Of a stretch of DNA of 61,641 nt, positions 25,974 through 35,130 are shown piece by piece. Positions within the stretch are counted from its first letter, which is position 1; each line of letters starts with the position of its first letter. Origin of the DNA: Mediterraneibacter agrestimuris. GTDB taxonomy: Bacteria > Bacillota > Clostridia > Lachnospirales > Lachnospiraceae. Location of the stretch: contig NZ_CALPDG010000021.1 in assembly GCF_943193195.1 (NCBI RefSeq), positions 1 through 61,641 of the forward strand, given 5' to 3'. The notes under the pieces are model-generated. The model was not told where the DNA came from. It made no database searches and saw only the letters and a program-made list of their open reading frames with translations. Position numbers and translations under genes: made by a program.

Positions 25974-27203
25974 CTATTTTATTTCTGCTCTTCTCAGAAC
26001 ATCGTATTTCTCTGCCTTACTATCCAAGTCCAGATATAGCACCTGCTTAGAATGCGGTGCACTCTCTTGCTCTTCTTTGTCTTCATTGACAATTCTCTTC
26101 ACCATGACTTCAACATTGCGCCCGTCCGGCTTCATAATCTCGATAGTTTCACCCACGGAGAACTTATTTCGCTGCTCAATTCTAACCAGTCCTTCTTTCT
26201 CTTCCCCCACAATTCCAAGATAGGTGTATTCCTTCACATATGTGTTGCTGTCATAAATCTGTGTATTCTCATCTGGCTTTCCAAAGAAAAATCCTGTCGT
26301 GAACTGACGGTAAGTACAGTTAGAAATCTGGTCAAGATACCATGGCATATTTTTCTGATACAGCTTCGGATCCTGTCTGTAATCATCCAGCGCTTTACGG
26401 TAAGTACGCGCTACAGTTGCCACATACAGCGCAGTCTTCATGCGCCCCTCGATTTTCAGGCTGTCGATTCCCGCATCGATCAGCTCCGGAATGTGCTCAA
26501 TCATACACAGATCTTTGGAATTAAAAATGTATGTCCCCCTTTCATTTTCATAAACGGGCATATATTCACCTGGTCTTGTCTCCTCCACCACTGCATATTT
26601 CCACCGGCACGGATGGGTACATGCTCCCCGGTTAGCGTCACGACCGGTAAAATAATTGCTTAGCAGGCATCTTCCAGAATAGGAGATACACATGGCGCCA
26701 TGAATAAATGTCTCAATCTCCAGATCTTTTGGTATATGAGCACGCAATTCTTTTAATTCCTCTATGGAAAGTTCTCTCGCAGACACGACACGGCCCGCCC
26801 CCTGCTTATACCAGAAATTGTAAGTTCCATAATTCGTATTATTCGCCTGTGTGCTAATGTGCCGTTCTATCTCTGGACACACCTCTTTTGCAATTTCAAA
26901 CACGCCTGGATCTGCGATAATAAGTGCGTCCGGCTTAATTTTTTTTAATTCCTCAAAATACTTCCGCACACCTTCTAAATCTTCATTGTGCGCCAGAATA
27001 TTGGCGGTTACATAGACTTTGACGTCATGCTCATGAGCAAATGCAATTCCTTCTTCCATATCCTCTATGGAAAAATTTTTCGCCTTTGCACGAAGCCCAA
27101 AAGCCTCTCCACCGATATATACTGCGTCTGCGCCAAAGATAACCGCCGTCTTTAACACTTCCAGACTGCTTGCCGGAACTAATAATTCTGGATGTCTTGC
27201 CAT
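25974..27203 (-). CDS. U32 peptidase-like tRNA hydroxylation protein (TrhP/YrrO type)
   Basis: Member of the U32 family. In Bacillus subtilis the YrrN/YrrO relatives form 5-hydroxyuridine at tRNA position 34. The 409 residues show ELLVPASSLEVLKTAVIFGA, the conserved HGAMCISYSGRC (about 165) and Cys pair region GACTHPCRW. ATG at 27203 was chosen for the AAAGGA seven bases upstream, over GTG at 27236. The next gene upstream encodes the TrmR methyltransferase of the same pathway, as in B. subtilis. Confidence 0.9.
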   Translation of the reverse strand: MARHPELLVPASSLEVLKTAVIFGADAVYIGGEAFGLRAKAKNFSIEDMEEGIAFAHEHDVKVYVTANILAHNEDLEGVRKYFEELKKIKPDALIIADPGVFEIAKEVCPEIERHISTQANNTNYGTYNFWYKQGAGRVVSARELSIEELKELRAHIPKDLEIETFIHGAMCISYSGRCLLSNYFTGRDANRGACTHPCRWKYAVVEETRPGEYMPVYENERGTYIFNSKDLCMIEHIPELIDAGIDSLKIEGRMKTALYVATVARTYRKALDDYRQDPKLYQKNMPWYLDQISNCTYRQFTTGFFFGKPDENTQIYDSNTYVKEYTYLGIVGEEKEGLVRIEQRNKFSVGETIEIMKPDGRNVEVMVKRIVNEDKEEQESAPHSKQVLYLDLDSKAEKYDVLRRAEIK

Positions 27204-27263
27204 AATATTTCCTTTCCATGCAGACACATCCCACACTGTCTGCTTTATCTTTTTATTCTGTCA

Positions 27264-27905
27264 TTATCGTTTCACACTCAATGCGACGCCATCTCCTAAT
27301 GGAATAATCGAAGTAATCAATTTTTCATGATGCTTTAATTCGTACAAATACTCCCGCATTCTCGCATGAATTGTTCTATCTCTTCGTTCTACCCCGAACC
27401 TGGACTCCATAATTGTTCCGTCCTGCATCACATTATCTGATACAAGAAGTCCGCCGCTCTTTAACAACCGCAGCACATCCGGCAGAAAATGAATATACTG
27501 TCCCTTTGCCGCATCCATGAAAATAAAATCATACTCCCGATACAGGGTTTTCAGCACATCCTGTGCATCCCCCTCAAGCAGTGTGATCATGGACTCCTTT
27601 CCTGCGCGTTTAAAGTTCTCCCTCGCAATAGGTATCCGCTTTTTATAATTTTCAATCGTTGTAATGGTCCCGCCATCCGGTAAATATTCGCTCATCAATA
27701 ACGCAGAGAAACCTACGGCAGTTCCAACCTCCAGAACGCACATAGGTTTTTGTACACTCAAAAGCACCTTGAGAAAGCTCTGCATTTCTTTTCGTATGAT
27801 CGGCACGTTTGTATCCAGAGCCTCTCTCTCGATTGCTTCCAATATTTCACTGTTCTCTGTTTCCATGGAATTGATGAACGTTACAATACGTTCGTCTACT
27901 ATCAT
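27264..27905 (-). CDS. trmR: O-methyltransferase, tRNA 5-hydroxyuridine methyltransferase TrmR
   Basis: SAM-dependent methyltransferase family 3. The 213 residues include the SAM-binding VLEVGTAVGFSALLMSEYLP (about 56-75), the acidic DFIFMDAAKGQY and VSDNVMQDGTI. Closest known role is TrmR (YrrM), which converts ho5U34 of tRNA to mo5U34. The following U32 gene would make the substrate, which supports this over catechol-type methylation. Starts 19 bases after the RNase J stop. Confidence 0.88.
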   Translation of the reverse strand: MIVDERIVTFINSMETENSEILEAIEREALDTNVPIIRKEMQSFLKVLLSVQKPMCVLEVGTAVGFSALLMSEYLPDGGTITTIENYKKRIPIARENFKRAGKESMITLLEGDAQDVLKTLYREYDFIFMDAAKGQYIHFLPDVLRLLKSGGLLVSDNVMQDGTIMESRFGVERRDRTIHARMREYLYELKHHEKLITSIIPLGDGVALSVKR

Positions 27906-27924
27906 TTTCCCACTTCCATATATC

Positions 27925-29595
27925 TTATATATCTACATCCATAATGATCGGAATGATCATCGGTCTCCTCTTTGTCTTCTTCCAGATAAAATCATTCATA
28001 GTATCACGAATACTCAGCTTAATCTTATTCCAGTCCGCATAACGGCCGGACAGACATTTCTCCAGACTTTCGGAGACAGCCTGCCTCGCCTCTTCCATCA
28101 GTCCTTCTGATTCACGCACATAAACAAATCCGCGGGATACAATATCCGGTCCTGCAAGCAAACGGCTGGTTCCCTTTTCTAACGTCAGGACTACGATAAT
28201 GATACCGTCCTCTGCCAGATGCTGTCTGTCGCGGAGTACAATATTTCCTACATCTCCTACGCCCAGACCATCTACCAGAATAGCTCCGGTGTGCACCTTA
28301 TCAACAACCTTTGCAGACTCGTTATCCAGTGCGATTACATCTCCTGACTGCAAAATAAAAATGTTCTCCTTCGGAATACCCAGATTCTTGGCAATTTCAG
28401 AATTTGCTTTCAAATGACGATATTCTCCATGAACAGGAATTGCATACTTGGGTTTTACAAGAGAATAAATCAGCTTCAATTCTTCCTGACAGGCATGTCC
28501 TGATACATGAGCATCCTGAAAGATCACATTAGCGCCCTTTGCAGATAGTTCATTAATCACTCTGGATACAGACTTTTCATTCCCTGGAATCGGATTAGAA
28601 CTAAAGATAATCGTATCATTCGGCTGAATCGTCACCTTCCGGTGTACATCTGCCGCCATACGCGACAGAGCCGCCATAGATTCTCCCTGACTTCCCGTTG
28701 TGATCAATACCATCTTTTCGGGCGGATAGTTCCGCATCTCATCAATCTCGATCAGTGTATTCTCCGGCACATTCAGATACCCCAGTTCAGAAGCAGTAGA
28801 AATAATATTTACCATGCTTCGTCCTTCAACAACAACTTTTCTTCCATACTTATAAGCAGAATTAATAATCTGCTGCACACGGTCTACGTTGGATGCAAAG
28901 GTTGCGATGATAATTCGGGTGTTCTGATGTTCCGCAAAAATATGATCAAACGTAATCCCTACTGTCCTCTCAGACTGGGTAAATCCCTTTCGTTCTGCAT
29001 TGGTGCTGTCTGACATCAGCGCCAGCACACCCTTCTTACCAAGTTCTGCAAATCTCTGCAGATCAATAGCATCACCAAATACCGGTGTATAATCCACCTT
29101 AAAATCTCCTGTATGCACGACAGTTCCTGCCGGAGAGTAGATTGCCAGTGCGGAAGCATCCTGAATACTGTGGTTCGTCTTAATAAATTCAATACGGAAC
29201 TTTCCCAGATTGATAGATTGCCCGTGACGTACCACCTTTCTTCTCGTACTGCGGAGCAGATTATGTTCCTTTAACTTATTTTCGATAATTCCCATTGTCA
29301 GTTTTGTCGTATAAATCGGCAGATTCAACTCTTTCAAAATGTAAGGCAATGCGCCGATATGATCCTCATGACCATGCGTAATTACAAAACCTTTTACTTT
29401 GTCAACATTGTCCTTTAAATAAGTCACATCCGGGATAACCAGATCAATTCCCAGCATGTCATCTTCCGGAAAGGCCAGACCGCAATCCACGACAATAATA
29501 CTGTCTTCGTATTCAAAGGCAGTAATATTCATTCCAATCTGCTCTAATCCTCCCAATGGGATGATTCGCAGTTTTCCATTATAATCTTTTCTCAA
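27925..29595 (-). CDS. rnj: ribonuclease J
   Basis: Endo- and 5'-exoribonuclease for mRNA decay and maturation. The 556 residues belong to the metallo-beta-lactamase/beta-CASP family. The zinc motif HGHEDHIGALPY is at about 75, HTGDFKVDYTP follows, and there is a beta-CASP segment with SGHACQEEL and HGEYRHL. The C-terminal domain ends in KKTKRRPMIIPIIMDVDI. Length matches RNase J1/J2; with only one copy here, J1 versus J2 cannot be told. Confidence 0.97.
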   Translation of the reverse strand: MRKDYNGKLRIIPLGGLEQIGMNITAFEYEDSIIVVDCGLAFPEDDMLGIDLVIPDVTYLKDNVDKVKGFVITHGHEDHIGALPYILKELNLPIYTTKLTMGIIENKLKEHNLLRSTRRKVVRHGQSINLGKFRIEFIKTNHSIQDASALAIYSPAGTVVHTGDFKVDYTPVFGDAIDLQRFAELGKKGVLALMSDSTNAERKGFTQSERTVGITFDHIFAEHQNTRIIIATFASNVDRVQQIINSAYKYGRKVVVEGRSMVNIISTASELGYLNVPENTLIEIDEMRNYPPEKMVLITTGSQGESMAALSRMAADVHRKVTIQPNDTIIFSSNPIPGNEKSVSRVINELSAKGANVIFQDAHVSGHACQEELKLIYSLVKPKYAIPVHGEYRHLKANSEIAKNLGIPKENIFILQSGDVIALDNESAKVVDKVHTGAILVDGLGVGDVGNIVLRDRQHLAEDGIIIVVLTLEKGTSRLLAGPDIVSRGFVYVRESEGLMEEARQAVSESLEKCLSGRYADWNKIKLSIRDTMNDFIWKKTKRRPMIIPIIMDVDI

Positions 29596-29696
29596 AAATT
29601 CACACCTCCATCATGTTTTTATGTATTCTTTTTCTCTCTTTTAGGTTATATCTCTTCTGCTGTTCCCTACAGCAGTTATTTACCATGTCATATTTA

Positions 29697-29957
29697 TTAC
29701 ATCTCTATATCAATGTCTTCCAGTAATTCCTCAAACACCTTGGACACTGCTTTAAGCTCTGTATCATCCTCAACGATCTCATATACACTGTCGCTGTCTT
29801 CCTTCGCACTTGTATCCTTCAAAATCAAACATTCTGCGTCATCTTCCTCTGAATCCGTAACCAGTATGTATGCAGAACCGTTAATTACTGTCTGCTCCAG
29901 TACATAAAATTCTGCTGTTTCGTTTGTATCCTCAAATGTAAACTGAATTTTCTCCAT
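29697..29957 (-). CDS. DUF1292 protein (YrzB-like)
   Basis: A small acidic protein of 86 residues (EKIQFTFEDTNETAEFYVLE, then YILVTDSEEDDAECLILKD), typical of DUF1292. Its function is unknown. It is regularly found behind ruvX and ireB in Firmicutes, as here: ireB, ruvX and this gene run on the minus strand with gaps of under 30 bases. Confidence 0.92.
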   Translation of the reverse strand: MEKIQFTFEDTNETAEFYVLEQTVINGSAYILVTDSEEDDAECLILKDTSAKEDSDSVYEIVEDDTELKAVSKVFEELLEDIDIEM

Positions 29958-29982
29958 ACTTATATTCCCCTTTTATGTCTAT

Positions 29983-30399
29983 TCAGATTGAATCCAGATA
30001 CCCCTGTAAAATAAATACCGCGGCTATCTTATCTATATACTTTTTCCGGTCTTCCCGGCGCACACCGCTTTCCATTAATGTACGTTCTGCTGCAATTGTG
30101 GTCAGACGCTCATCCCACATCACAACTTCCAGTCCGGTGCGGCGCTCAAGTATCTCTTTAAACTCCAGCGACTTCTCCGCACGTTCACCAATATCATTAT
30201 TCATATGTTTCGGAAAACCAAGCACAATCCTTCCCACCTTGTATTCCCGGATCAGTTCTTCAATCCGGGCACAGGTACGGCGCAATTTGTTTTCTTCTTT
30301 ACGTGTAATCGTCTCAATCCCCTGCGCAGTCACACCCAATGCATCACTGACCGCAACCCCCACAGTCTTGGTTCCGTAGTCTAATCCCATAATTCTCAT
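29983..30399 (-). CDS. ruvX: RuvX/YqgF-family putative Holliday junction resolvase
   Basis: RNase H-fold nuclease family implicated in 16S rRNA 5' processing and possibly junction resolution. The 138 residues begin [19 protein letters not shown] with the first catalytic Asp, and also hold [11 protein letters not shown] and the late Asp region [14 protein letters not shown] at 30399 was preferred over GTG at 30408 because an AGAGAG site lies 8 bases upstream. Middle gene of ireB-ruvX-DUF1292. Confidence 0.94.
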   Translation of the reverse strand: MRIMGLDYGTKTVGVAVSDALGVTAQGIETITRKEENKLRRTCARIEELIREYKVGRIVLGFPKHMNNDIGERAEKSLEFKEILERRTGLEVVMWDERLTTIAAERTLMESGVRREDRKKYIDKIAAVFILQGYLDSI

Positions 30400-30418
30400 A
30401 CTAGTCACTCTCTTATCA

Positions 30419-30682
30419 TTATTCCCAAGAGTTATACTGGATATACGACTTCAGAAGTTCTTCCACCAGTTCGTCCCGCTCCACCTTCATAATCAGGCTT
30501 CTTGCTCCATTATAACTGGTTACATATGTCGGATCCCCTGACATAATATATCCGACAATCTGATTCACCGGGTTGTATCCTTTTTCCTTCAGAGCCTTAA
30601 ATACAATTTCCAGAATGTCCTTTGCAGAAATCTGCGGTCCTGGCTCTACCTGAAAAAACTGTGTATTACTTAAATCACTCAT
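30419..30682 (-). CDS. ireB: IreB family regulatory phosphoprotein
   Basis: 87-residue UPF0297/IreB protein. In Enterococcus it is a substrate of the PASTA kinase IreK and modulates cephalosporin resistance. Features here: [20 protein letters not shown] near the start, and [20 protein letters not shown] in the middle. First gene of the ireB-ruvX-DUF1292 operon with its own promoter. Confidence 0.95.
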   Translation of the reverse strand: MSDLSNTQFFQVEPGPQISAKDILEIVFKALKEKGYNPVNQIVGYIMSGDPTYVTSYNGARSLIMKVERDELVEELLKSYIQYNSWE

Positions 30683-30775
30683 CTTTTATCCTCCAATCTA
30701 TTTACTCTGTCTAGTCCTAAATAAATTCCTTTTCACAGAAAAATCTGTAAAAGTAACCCAAAATCCCTATCTATC

Positions 30776-30804
30776 ATTCTAATATAAACCTGTACAAAAT
30801 TCAA
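30776..30804 (-). promoter_or_regulatory. ireB operon promoter
   Basis: Minus-strand -35 TTGAAT (30799-30804), 17 bases, -10 TAGAAT (30776-30781), in the 160-base gap before ireB. Confidence 0.6.
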
Positions 30805-30842
30805 TGCTGAATTTGTAAACAAATAGTATTTCTGTTACTATG

Positions 30843-32207
30843 CTAAACTATTGCCGCAAATGAGATTCCATCTATTTTACGACTGCCGACTACACACTTT
30901 ACAAGTTTATTTTCCAGATTTTCCGCTGATTTGACTGCAACCTTAATATATTCTTTTGTATGGCCAATCCAGTATTCCTCTCCGGCAAAACAAATCTTTT
31001 CTTCTGCCAGAACCGTCACCTTCCGTCCCTGAAAAGCTTCTTCATAAGCACGTTGCTTCGCATGTCCCATTGCAATCATCACGGCACTTCTCTCTGTCTT
31101 TTTCCTCTCGGGTATCTGATTGTCCATCACAGCCGCCTTCGTGCCCTCTCTTCTGGAATATTTAAAAATATGTGTTTCATAAAAATTCACTTTATCCACA
31201 AATGCTCTGGATTCCTCAAATTCTTCTTCTGTCTCTCCCGGAAATCCGACAATTACATCTGTTGTCAGTGCCGGATTATCAAAATATTTGCGGAGCAGTA
31301 CACATTTTTCATAATATTCATCTGAAGAATATCTGCGGTTCATGCGGCGGAGAGTTGCATCACACCCACTCTGCAAGGACAAATGAAAATGAGGGCACAT
31401 TTTCGGCAAACCTGCAATTATTCTGGCAAACTCGTCCGTAATAATACGTGGTTCCAGTGAACCAAGACGAATCCGCTCAATACCCTCCACTTCATGAACT
31501 GCCAAAATCAGTTTCAGCAGGTCTGTTCCTTCCATATCAATTCCATAAGAACTCAGATGGATTCCTGTCAGTACCACTTCTTTATATCCATGAGCCGCCA
31601 AATCACTTACTTCTTCAATGACATTTTTCATACTCCGGCTGCGCACTCTCCCTCTTGCATAAGGAATAATACAATACGTGCAGAACTGATTACAGCCGTC
31701 CTGCACCTTGATGTAAGCACGGGTATGTTCTCCTGTCTTTGACAAATGCAGTTCTTCATACTCCTTCGTATGATTGATATCAATGACTGTTTTTATCTGT
31801 TCCTCCTGCTCCTTTGCAAATGTTCCTTCTGCTGCCAGAGATTCCTTTTGCTCTGTACTTTTATTTCCCCTGCCGTACTGCTCCAATATCCCGATCAAAT
31901 CTTTCTTCTTGTTGTTACCGATTACGATATCAATACAAGAGTCCGCTTCCTCCTGCTGTGCCTGTACATAGCATCCCGCTGCAACCACAATGGCATTCGG
32001 ATTCATTTTCCGGGCACGGTGCAGCATCTGCCGGGATTTCCGGTCAGCAATATTCGTTACGGTACACGTGTTAATAATATAAATATCCGCCCCTTCTTTA
32101 AAAGGAACAATCTCATACCCAGCCTGCTCTAGCATTTCCTGCATAGCTTCTGTTTCATATGCATTTACTTTGCACCCAAGATTGTGCAGCGCTACTTTTT
32201 TGCTCAT
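30843..32207 (-). CDS. mtaB: tRNA t6A37 methylthiotransferase MtaB
   Basis: Radical SAM enzyme that adds a methylthio group to t6A37 of tRNA. The UPF0004 domain starts ALHNLGCKVNAYETEAMQ, the SAM cluster motif is CNQFCTYCIIPYARG (about 175), and a TRAM-like domain is at the C-terminus. ATG at 32207 fits the family start and has GGGAGA six bases upstream; the longer frame from 32252 does not. Divergent from the HPr-like gene. Confidence 0.95.
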   Translation of the reverse strand: MSKKVALHNLGCKVNAYETEAMQEMLEQAGYEIVPFKEGADIYIINTCTVTNIADRKSRQMLHRARKMNPNAIVVAAGCYVQAQQEEADSCIDIVIGNNKKKDLIGILEQYGRGNKSTEQKESLAAEGTFAKEQEEQIKTVIDINHTKEYEELHLSKTGEHTRAYIKVQDGCNQFCTYCIIPYARGRVRSRSMKNVIEEVSDLAAHGYKEVVLTGIHLSSYGIDMEGTDLLKLILAVHEVEGIERIRLGSLEPRIITDEFARIIAGLPKMCPHFHLSLQSGCDATLRRMNRRYSSDEYYEKCVLLRKYFDNPALTTDVIVGFPGETEEEFEESRAFVDKVNFYETHIFKYSRREGTKAAVMDNQIPERKKTERSAVMIAMGHAKQRAYEEAFQGRKVTVLAEEKICFAGEEYWIGHTKEYIKVAVKSAENLENKLVKCVVGSRKIDGISFAAIV

Positions 32208-32239
32208 AGATATTCTCCCTATTTTTTCCTGTCTCTTCC

Positions 32240-32268
32240 TTGACTTTTGCAATTGTTTCCCGTAGAAT
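32240..32268 (+). promoter_or_regulatory. promoter of the HPr-like gene
   Basis: -35 TTGACT (32240-32245), 17 bases, -10 TAGAAT (32263-32268). A short GGGC / GCCC hairpin follows in the leader, then AAGGAGG before the ATG. Confidence 0.75.
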
Positions 32269-32322
32269 ATTCATAGGGCATTTGCCCGACTAACTTAAAC
32301 TTAAGCAAGGAGGACTATTGTA

Positions 32323-32556
32323 ATGAAAACTGTACAGATTTCTTTAAATTCTATCGACAAGGTAAAATCATTTGTAAATGAAATTACAAAATATGATAAT
32401 GATTTTGATTTAGTATCCGGCAGATACGTAATTGACGCCAAATCCATCATGGGGATTTTCAGCTTAGATCTCTCTAAGCCAATCGACCTCAACATCCATG
32501 CCGATGCCGACTTAGAAACTATTCTGTCTGCTCTTGATTCCTACATTATCAAATAA
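32323..32556 (+). CDS. HPr-like protein lacking the phosphorylatable histidine
   Basis: 77 residues with the HPr fold (beta-alpha pattern, AKSIMGIFSLDLSKP around residue 39). The serine equivalent to HPr Ser46 is present at about 41. The N-terminal GIHARPA loop that carries the catalytic His15 is absent (ISLNSIDKVKSF instead), so it cannot take part in sugar phosphotransfer. A regulatory role like Crh of Bacillus is possible (inference). Single-gene unit with strong promoter and terminators. Confidence 0.85.
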   Translation: MKTVQISLNSIDKVKSFVNEITKYDNDFDLVSGRYVIDAKSIMGIFSLDLSKPIDLNIHADADLETILSALDSYIIK

Positions 32557-32566
32557 TTAATTACAT

Positions 32567-32592
32567 AGAGGCTGTCTCAATGAGGCAGCCTC
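32567..32592 (+). terminator. terminator of the HPr-like gene
   Basis: AGAGGCTGTCTC / GAGGCAGCCTCT form a 12-bp stem (one G-T pair) with a 3-base loop; TTTTT follows closely. Confidence 0.85.
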
Positions 32593-32622
32593 TGTGATTT
32601 TTAATTTACAATCCACGCGCGA

Positions 32623-32644
32623 AGACTGCATTTACACGCAGTCT
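32623..32644 (+). terminator. second plus-strand terminator hairpin
   Basis: AGACTGC / GCAGTCT form a 7-bp stem with an 8-base loop, followed by GTTTTTATTT. It stands 30 bases after the first terminator, and its T tract reaches the thiI stop, so it may also shape the thiI mRNA 3' end. Confidence 0.6.
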
Positions 32645-32648
32645 GTTT

Positions 32649-33830
32649 TTATTTGACTTTAATCACTTCTACCGTGTCAATTGCTTCCCGTACCAGTTCA
32701 TCAATCTTCTCCGCCAAATTCAGCTCAGACTTCTCAATCCGCTCCAGATTCGGTTTTGTCACCGGATGCTTTGCAACAAAGATTGTACAGCAATCCTCAA
32801 AAGGCTGGATTGATGTCTCATAAGTATCAATCTGCTCAGAAATCGCTACAATATCACGCTTATCAAATCCAATCAGCGGACGGTATACCGGAAGTGTACA
32901 GACCGCATTAGTAGCAGCAAGACTCTGCATTGTCTGACTTGCCACCTGTCCAATGCTTTCTCCTGTAATCAGTCCGAGACAGCCGTCCTTTTTTGCAAAA
33001 TATTCCGCAATTTTCATCATATAGCGGCGCATGATGATCGTCAGCTCTTCATGAGGACATTTCTCATAAATATAAAGCTGAATATCTGTAAAATTGACAA
33101 CGTGAAGCTTGATCGGTCCTGCATATTTGGATACCTGTTTAGCCAGATCCACAACCTTTTCTTTTGCCCTTTCACTCGTATACGGCGGTGCATGGAAATA
33201 AGTTGCCTCCAGTTCCACACCACGTTTTGCTATCATATAACCTGCAACCGGACTGTCGATTCCGCCGGATAACAGAAGCATGGCACTTCCGTTTGTTCCT
33301 ACCGGCATGCCGCCTGGTCCTGGAATTATCTCGGAATACAGGTAAATCTCTTCTCTTATTTCTACATTCAGACGAATATCCGGGTTGTGTACATCTACCT
33401 TCATCTCCGGATAAGTTTCCAGAATCACTTCTCCCAAATCACAATTGATCTCCATTGAAGTCTTTGGATAAGACTTCTTGCTTCTTCTTGCCTCTACCTT
33501 AAAAGTCTGGTTCTTATCCGGATACACTTTCTCCACATAAGCAATAACATCCTGTTTCAGATTCTCAAAACCTTTGTCTTCCAAACGGACCACAGGGCAG
33601 ATGCCAACAATACCAAATACTCTCTTCAGACTTTCGATGGTTTCTTCATAATCATATTCTCCGCTGCAGTCCACATACACTCTTCCATAAGACTTGTGTA
33701 CATAGAATTCTCCGTCTACATCTTTCAGGGCAAATCTCATCTGACGCACAAGAGCGTCTTCAAACAGATATCGATTCTTCCCCTTAATTCCAATCTCACC
33801 GTATTTAATCAAAAATGAATGAAATTTCAT
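32649..33830 (-). CDS. thiI: tRNA 4-thiouridine synthase ThiI
   Basis: Adenylates U8 of tRNA and transfers sulfur to form s4U; may also feed thiamine thiazole. The 393 residues comprise an N-terminal ferredoxin-like plus THUMP domain (1-165) and a PP-loop ATPase (LLLSGGIDSPVAGYM, about 180). There is no C-terminal rhodanese domain, as is normal for Firmicute ThiI. It directly follows nifS, the expected sulfur donor. Confidence 0.96.
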   Translation of the reverse strand: MKFHSFLIKYGEIGIKGKNRYLFEDALVRQMRFALKDVDGEFYVHKSYGRVYVDCSGEYDYEETIESLKRVFGIVGICPVVRLEDKGFENLKQDVIAYVEKVYPDKNQTFKVEARRSKKSYPKTSMEINCDLGEVILETYPEMKVDVHNPDIRLNVEIREEIYLYSEIIPGPGGMPVGTNGSAMLLLSGGIDSPVAGYMIAKRGVELEATYFHAPPYTSERAKEKVVDLAKQVSKYAGPIKLHVVNFTDIQLYIYEKCPHEELTIIMRRYMMKIAEYFAKKDGCLGLITGESIGQVASQTMQSLAATNAVCTLPVYRPLIGFDKRDIVAISEQIDTYETSIQPFEDCCTIFVAKHPVTKPNLERIEKSELNLAEKIDELVREAIDTVEVIKVK

Positions 33831-33880
33831 ATGGTTGTATTCTCCTTCTCATCTGAGGTTCTGCTGTTTCCCCACTGTAA

Positions 33881-35038
33881 CTAATGCCGGGTATATTTCC
33901 GAAGCATCGGAACACAATTATATAGTGTTTCCAGCGTATAGTCAATTTCTTCTTTGGTTGTAAATTCTGACATGCTAATCCGGATGGTCGCATCCAGATA
34001 CTCACTCGCTGCACCGATTCCTTTGAGTACGCCGCTGATCGCTGGATGATTGGATGCACAGGCGGAACCGGAAGATACATAGATTCCTTTGTCTTCCAAT
34101 GTATGAAGCAGTACTTCACTCCGTACGCCTGCAATTCCTACACTGATAATATGCGGTGCGCTGTTCTCATCTGTCATGCCGTGAACTGTTGTATTCTCCA
34201 GCTTTTCCAGACCTTTCAGAAAATGTGCTTTTAGTTCTCTCATCAGAGCAACCTTCATGTCCAAATCCTGATAAATCATTTTGGATGCCAGTCCCAAACC
34301 CGCAATTCCTGGTACGTTTTCCGTACCGGAACGAATATTTTTCTGCTGTCCTCCTCCGTAAGCAATCGGCGTGATCTTCACTTTATCACTGATATAAAGA
34401 AAACCTGTTCCTTTCGGTCCGTGAATCTTATGACCACTGGCAGACAGCATATCAATTCCAAGGCGCTTCGGATAAATATGATATTTCCCAAATCCCTGCA
34501 CCGCATCCGAATGAAAAAGGATCTTCGGATTATACTGTTTTACTATTTTTGCGGTCTCTTCAATGGGCTGTACACTTCCAACCTCATTGTTGACATACAT
34601 CGCAGATACCAAAATAGTCTCTTCACAGAGTGCTTCTTTCAAAGCATCCAGCTTCATCCTTCCGCTGGCATCTACCGGAAGATAAGTGATACGAAAACCT
34701 TCTTCCTCTTCCAAGTGACGCATCGTATTGAGAATCGCCGGATGTTCGATCGATGTCGTAATCAGATGGTTACCCGCACGCCGATTAGCTCTTGCAGCTC
34801 CGATCAGTGCAAGATTATCACTCTCCGTCCCGCCGGATGTAAAGAAAATTTCTTTTGCATTAACTTTTAATATCCTTGCGATATTTTCTTTGGAATCCTT
34901 GATATAACGTTCTGCCTCAACACCCTTTTTATGCATGGATGAGGGATTGCCATAATCCTTACACATCACTTTATAAACCAGTTCCCCAACCTCGGGATAG
35001 CACCGGGTGGTTGCTGAATTATCCAAATAAATCTCCAT
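33881..35038 (-). CDS. cysteine desulfurase (NifS/IscS-like)
   Basis: PLP enzyme that mobilises sulfur from cysteine. The 385 residues show the PLP lysine in SASGHKIHGPKG (about 203). The persulfide cysteine lies in SSGSACASNHPAISG (about 326), and the protein starts MEIYLDNSATTR. Position next to thiI, 50 bases upstream, points to a role in tRNA thiolation as for NifZ of B. subtilis, rather than general Fe-S assembly. Confidence 0.95.
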   Translation of the reverse strand: MEIYLDNSATTRCYPEVGELVYKVMCKDYGNPSSMHKKGVEAERYIKDSKENIARILKVNAKEIFFTSGGTESDNLALIGAARANRRAGNHLITTSIEHPAILNTMRHLEEEEGFRITYLPVDASGRMKLDALKEALCEETILVSAMYVNNEVGSVQPIEETAKIVKQYNPKILFHSDAVQGFGKYHIYPKRLGIDMLSASGHKIHGPKGTGFLYISDKVKITPIAYGGGQQKNIRSGTENVPGIAGLGLASKMIYQDLDMKVALMRELKAHFLKGLEKLENTTVHGMTDENSAPHIISVGIAGVRSEVLLHTLEDKGIYVSSGSACASNHPAISGVLKGIGAASEYLDATIRISMSEFTTKEEIDYTLETLYNCVPMLRKYTRH

Positions 35039-35098
35039 GATATCCTTCCTTTTATCACTACTTATTTACAGTATATGAATCTAAAATCTTACGCGTGT

Positions 35099-35130
35099 GT
35101 AACTATTCAGCCTTTCGGCTTCATAGTCAC
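35099..35130. repeat. dispersed palindromic repeat, copy B (module 1 only)
   Basis: GTAACTATTCAGCC, TTTC, GGCTTCATAGTCAC forms a hairpin. It matches module 1 of copies A and C. The rsmE stop codon (35127-35129) lies inside it, so the repeat abuts the coding end of rsmE. Confidence 0.75.
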
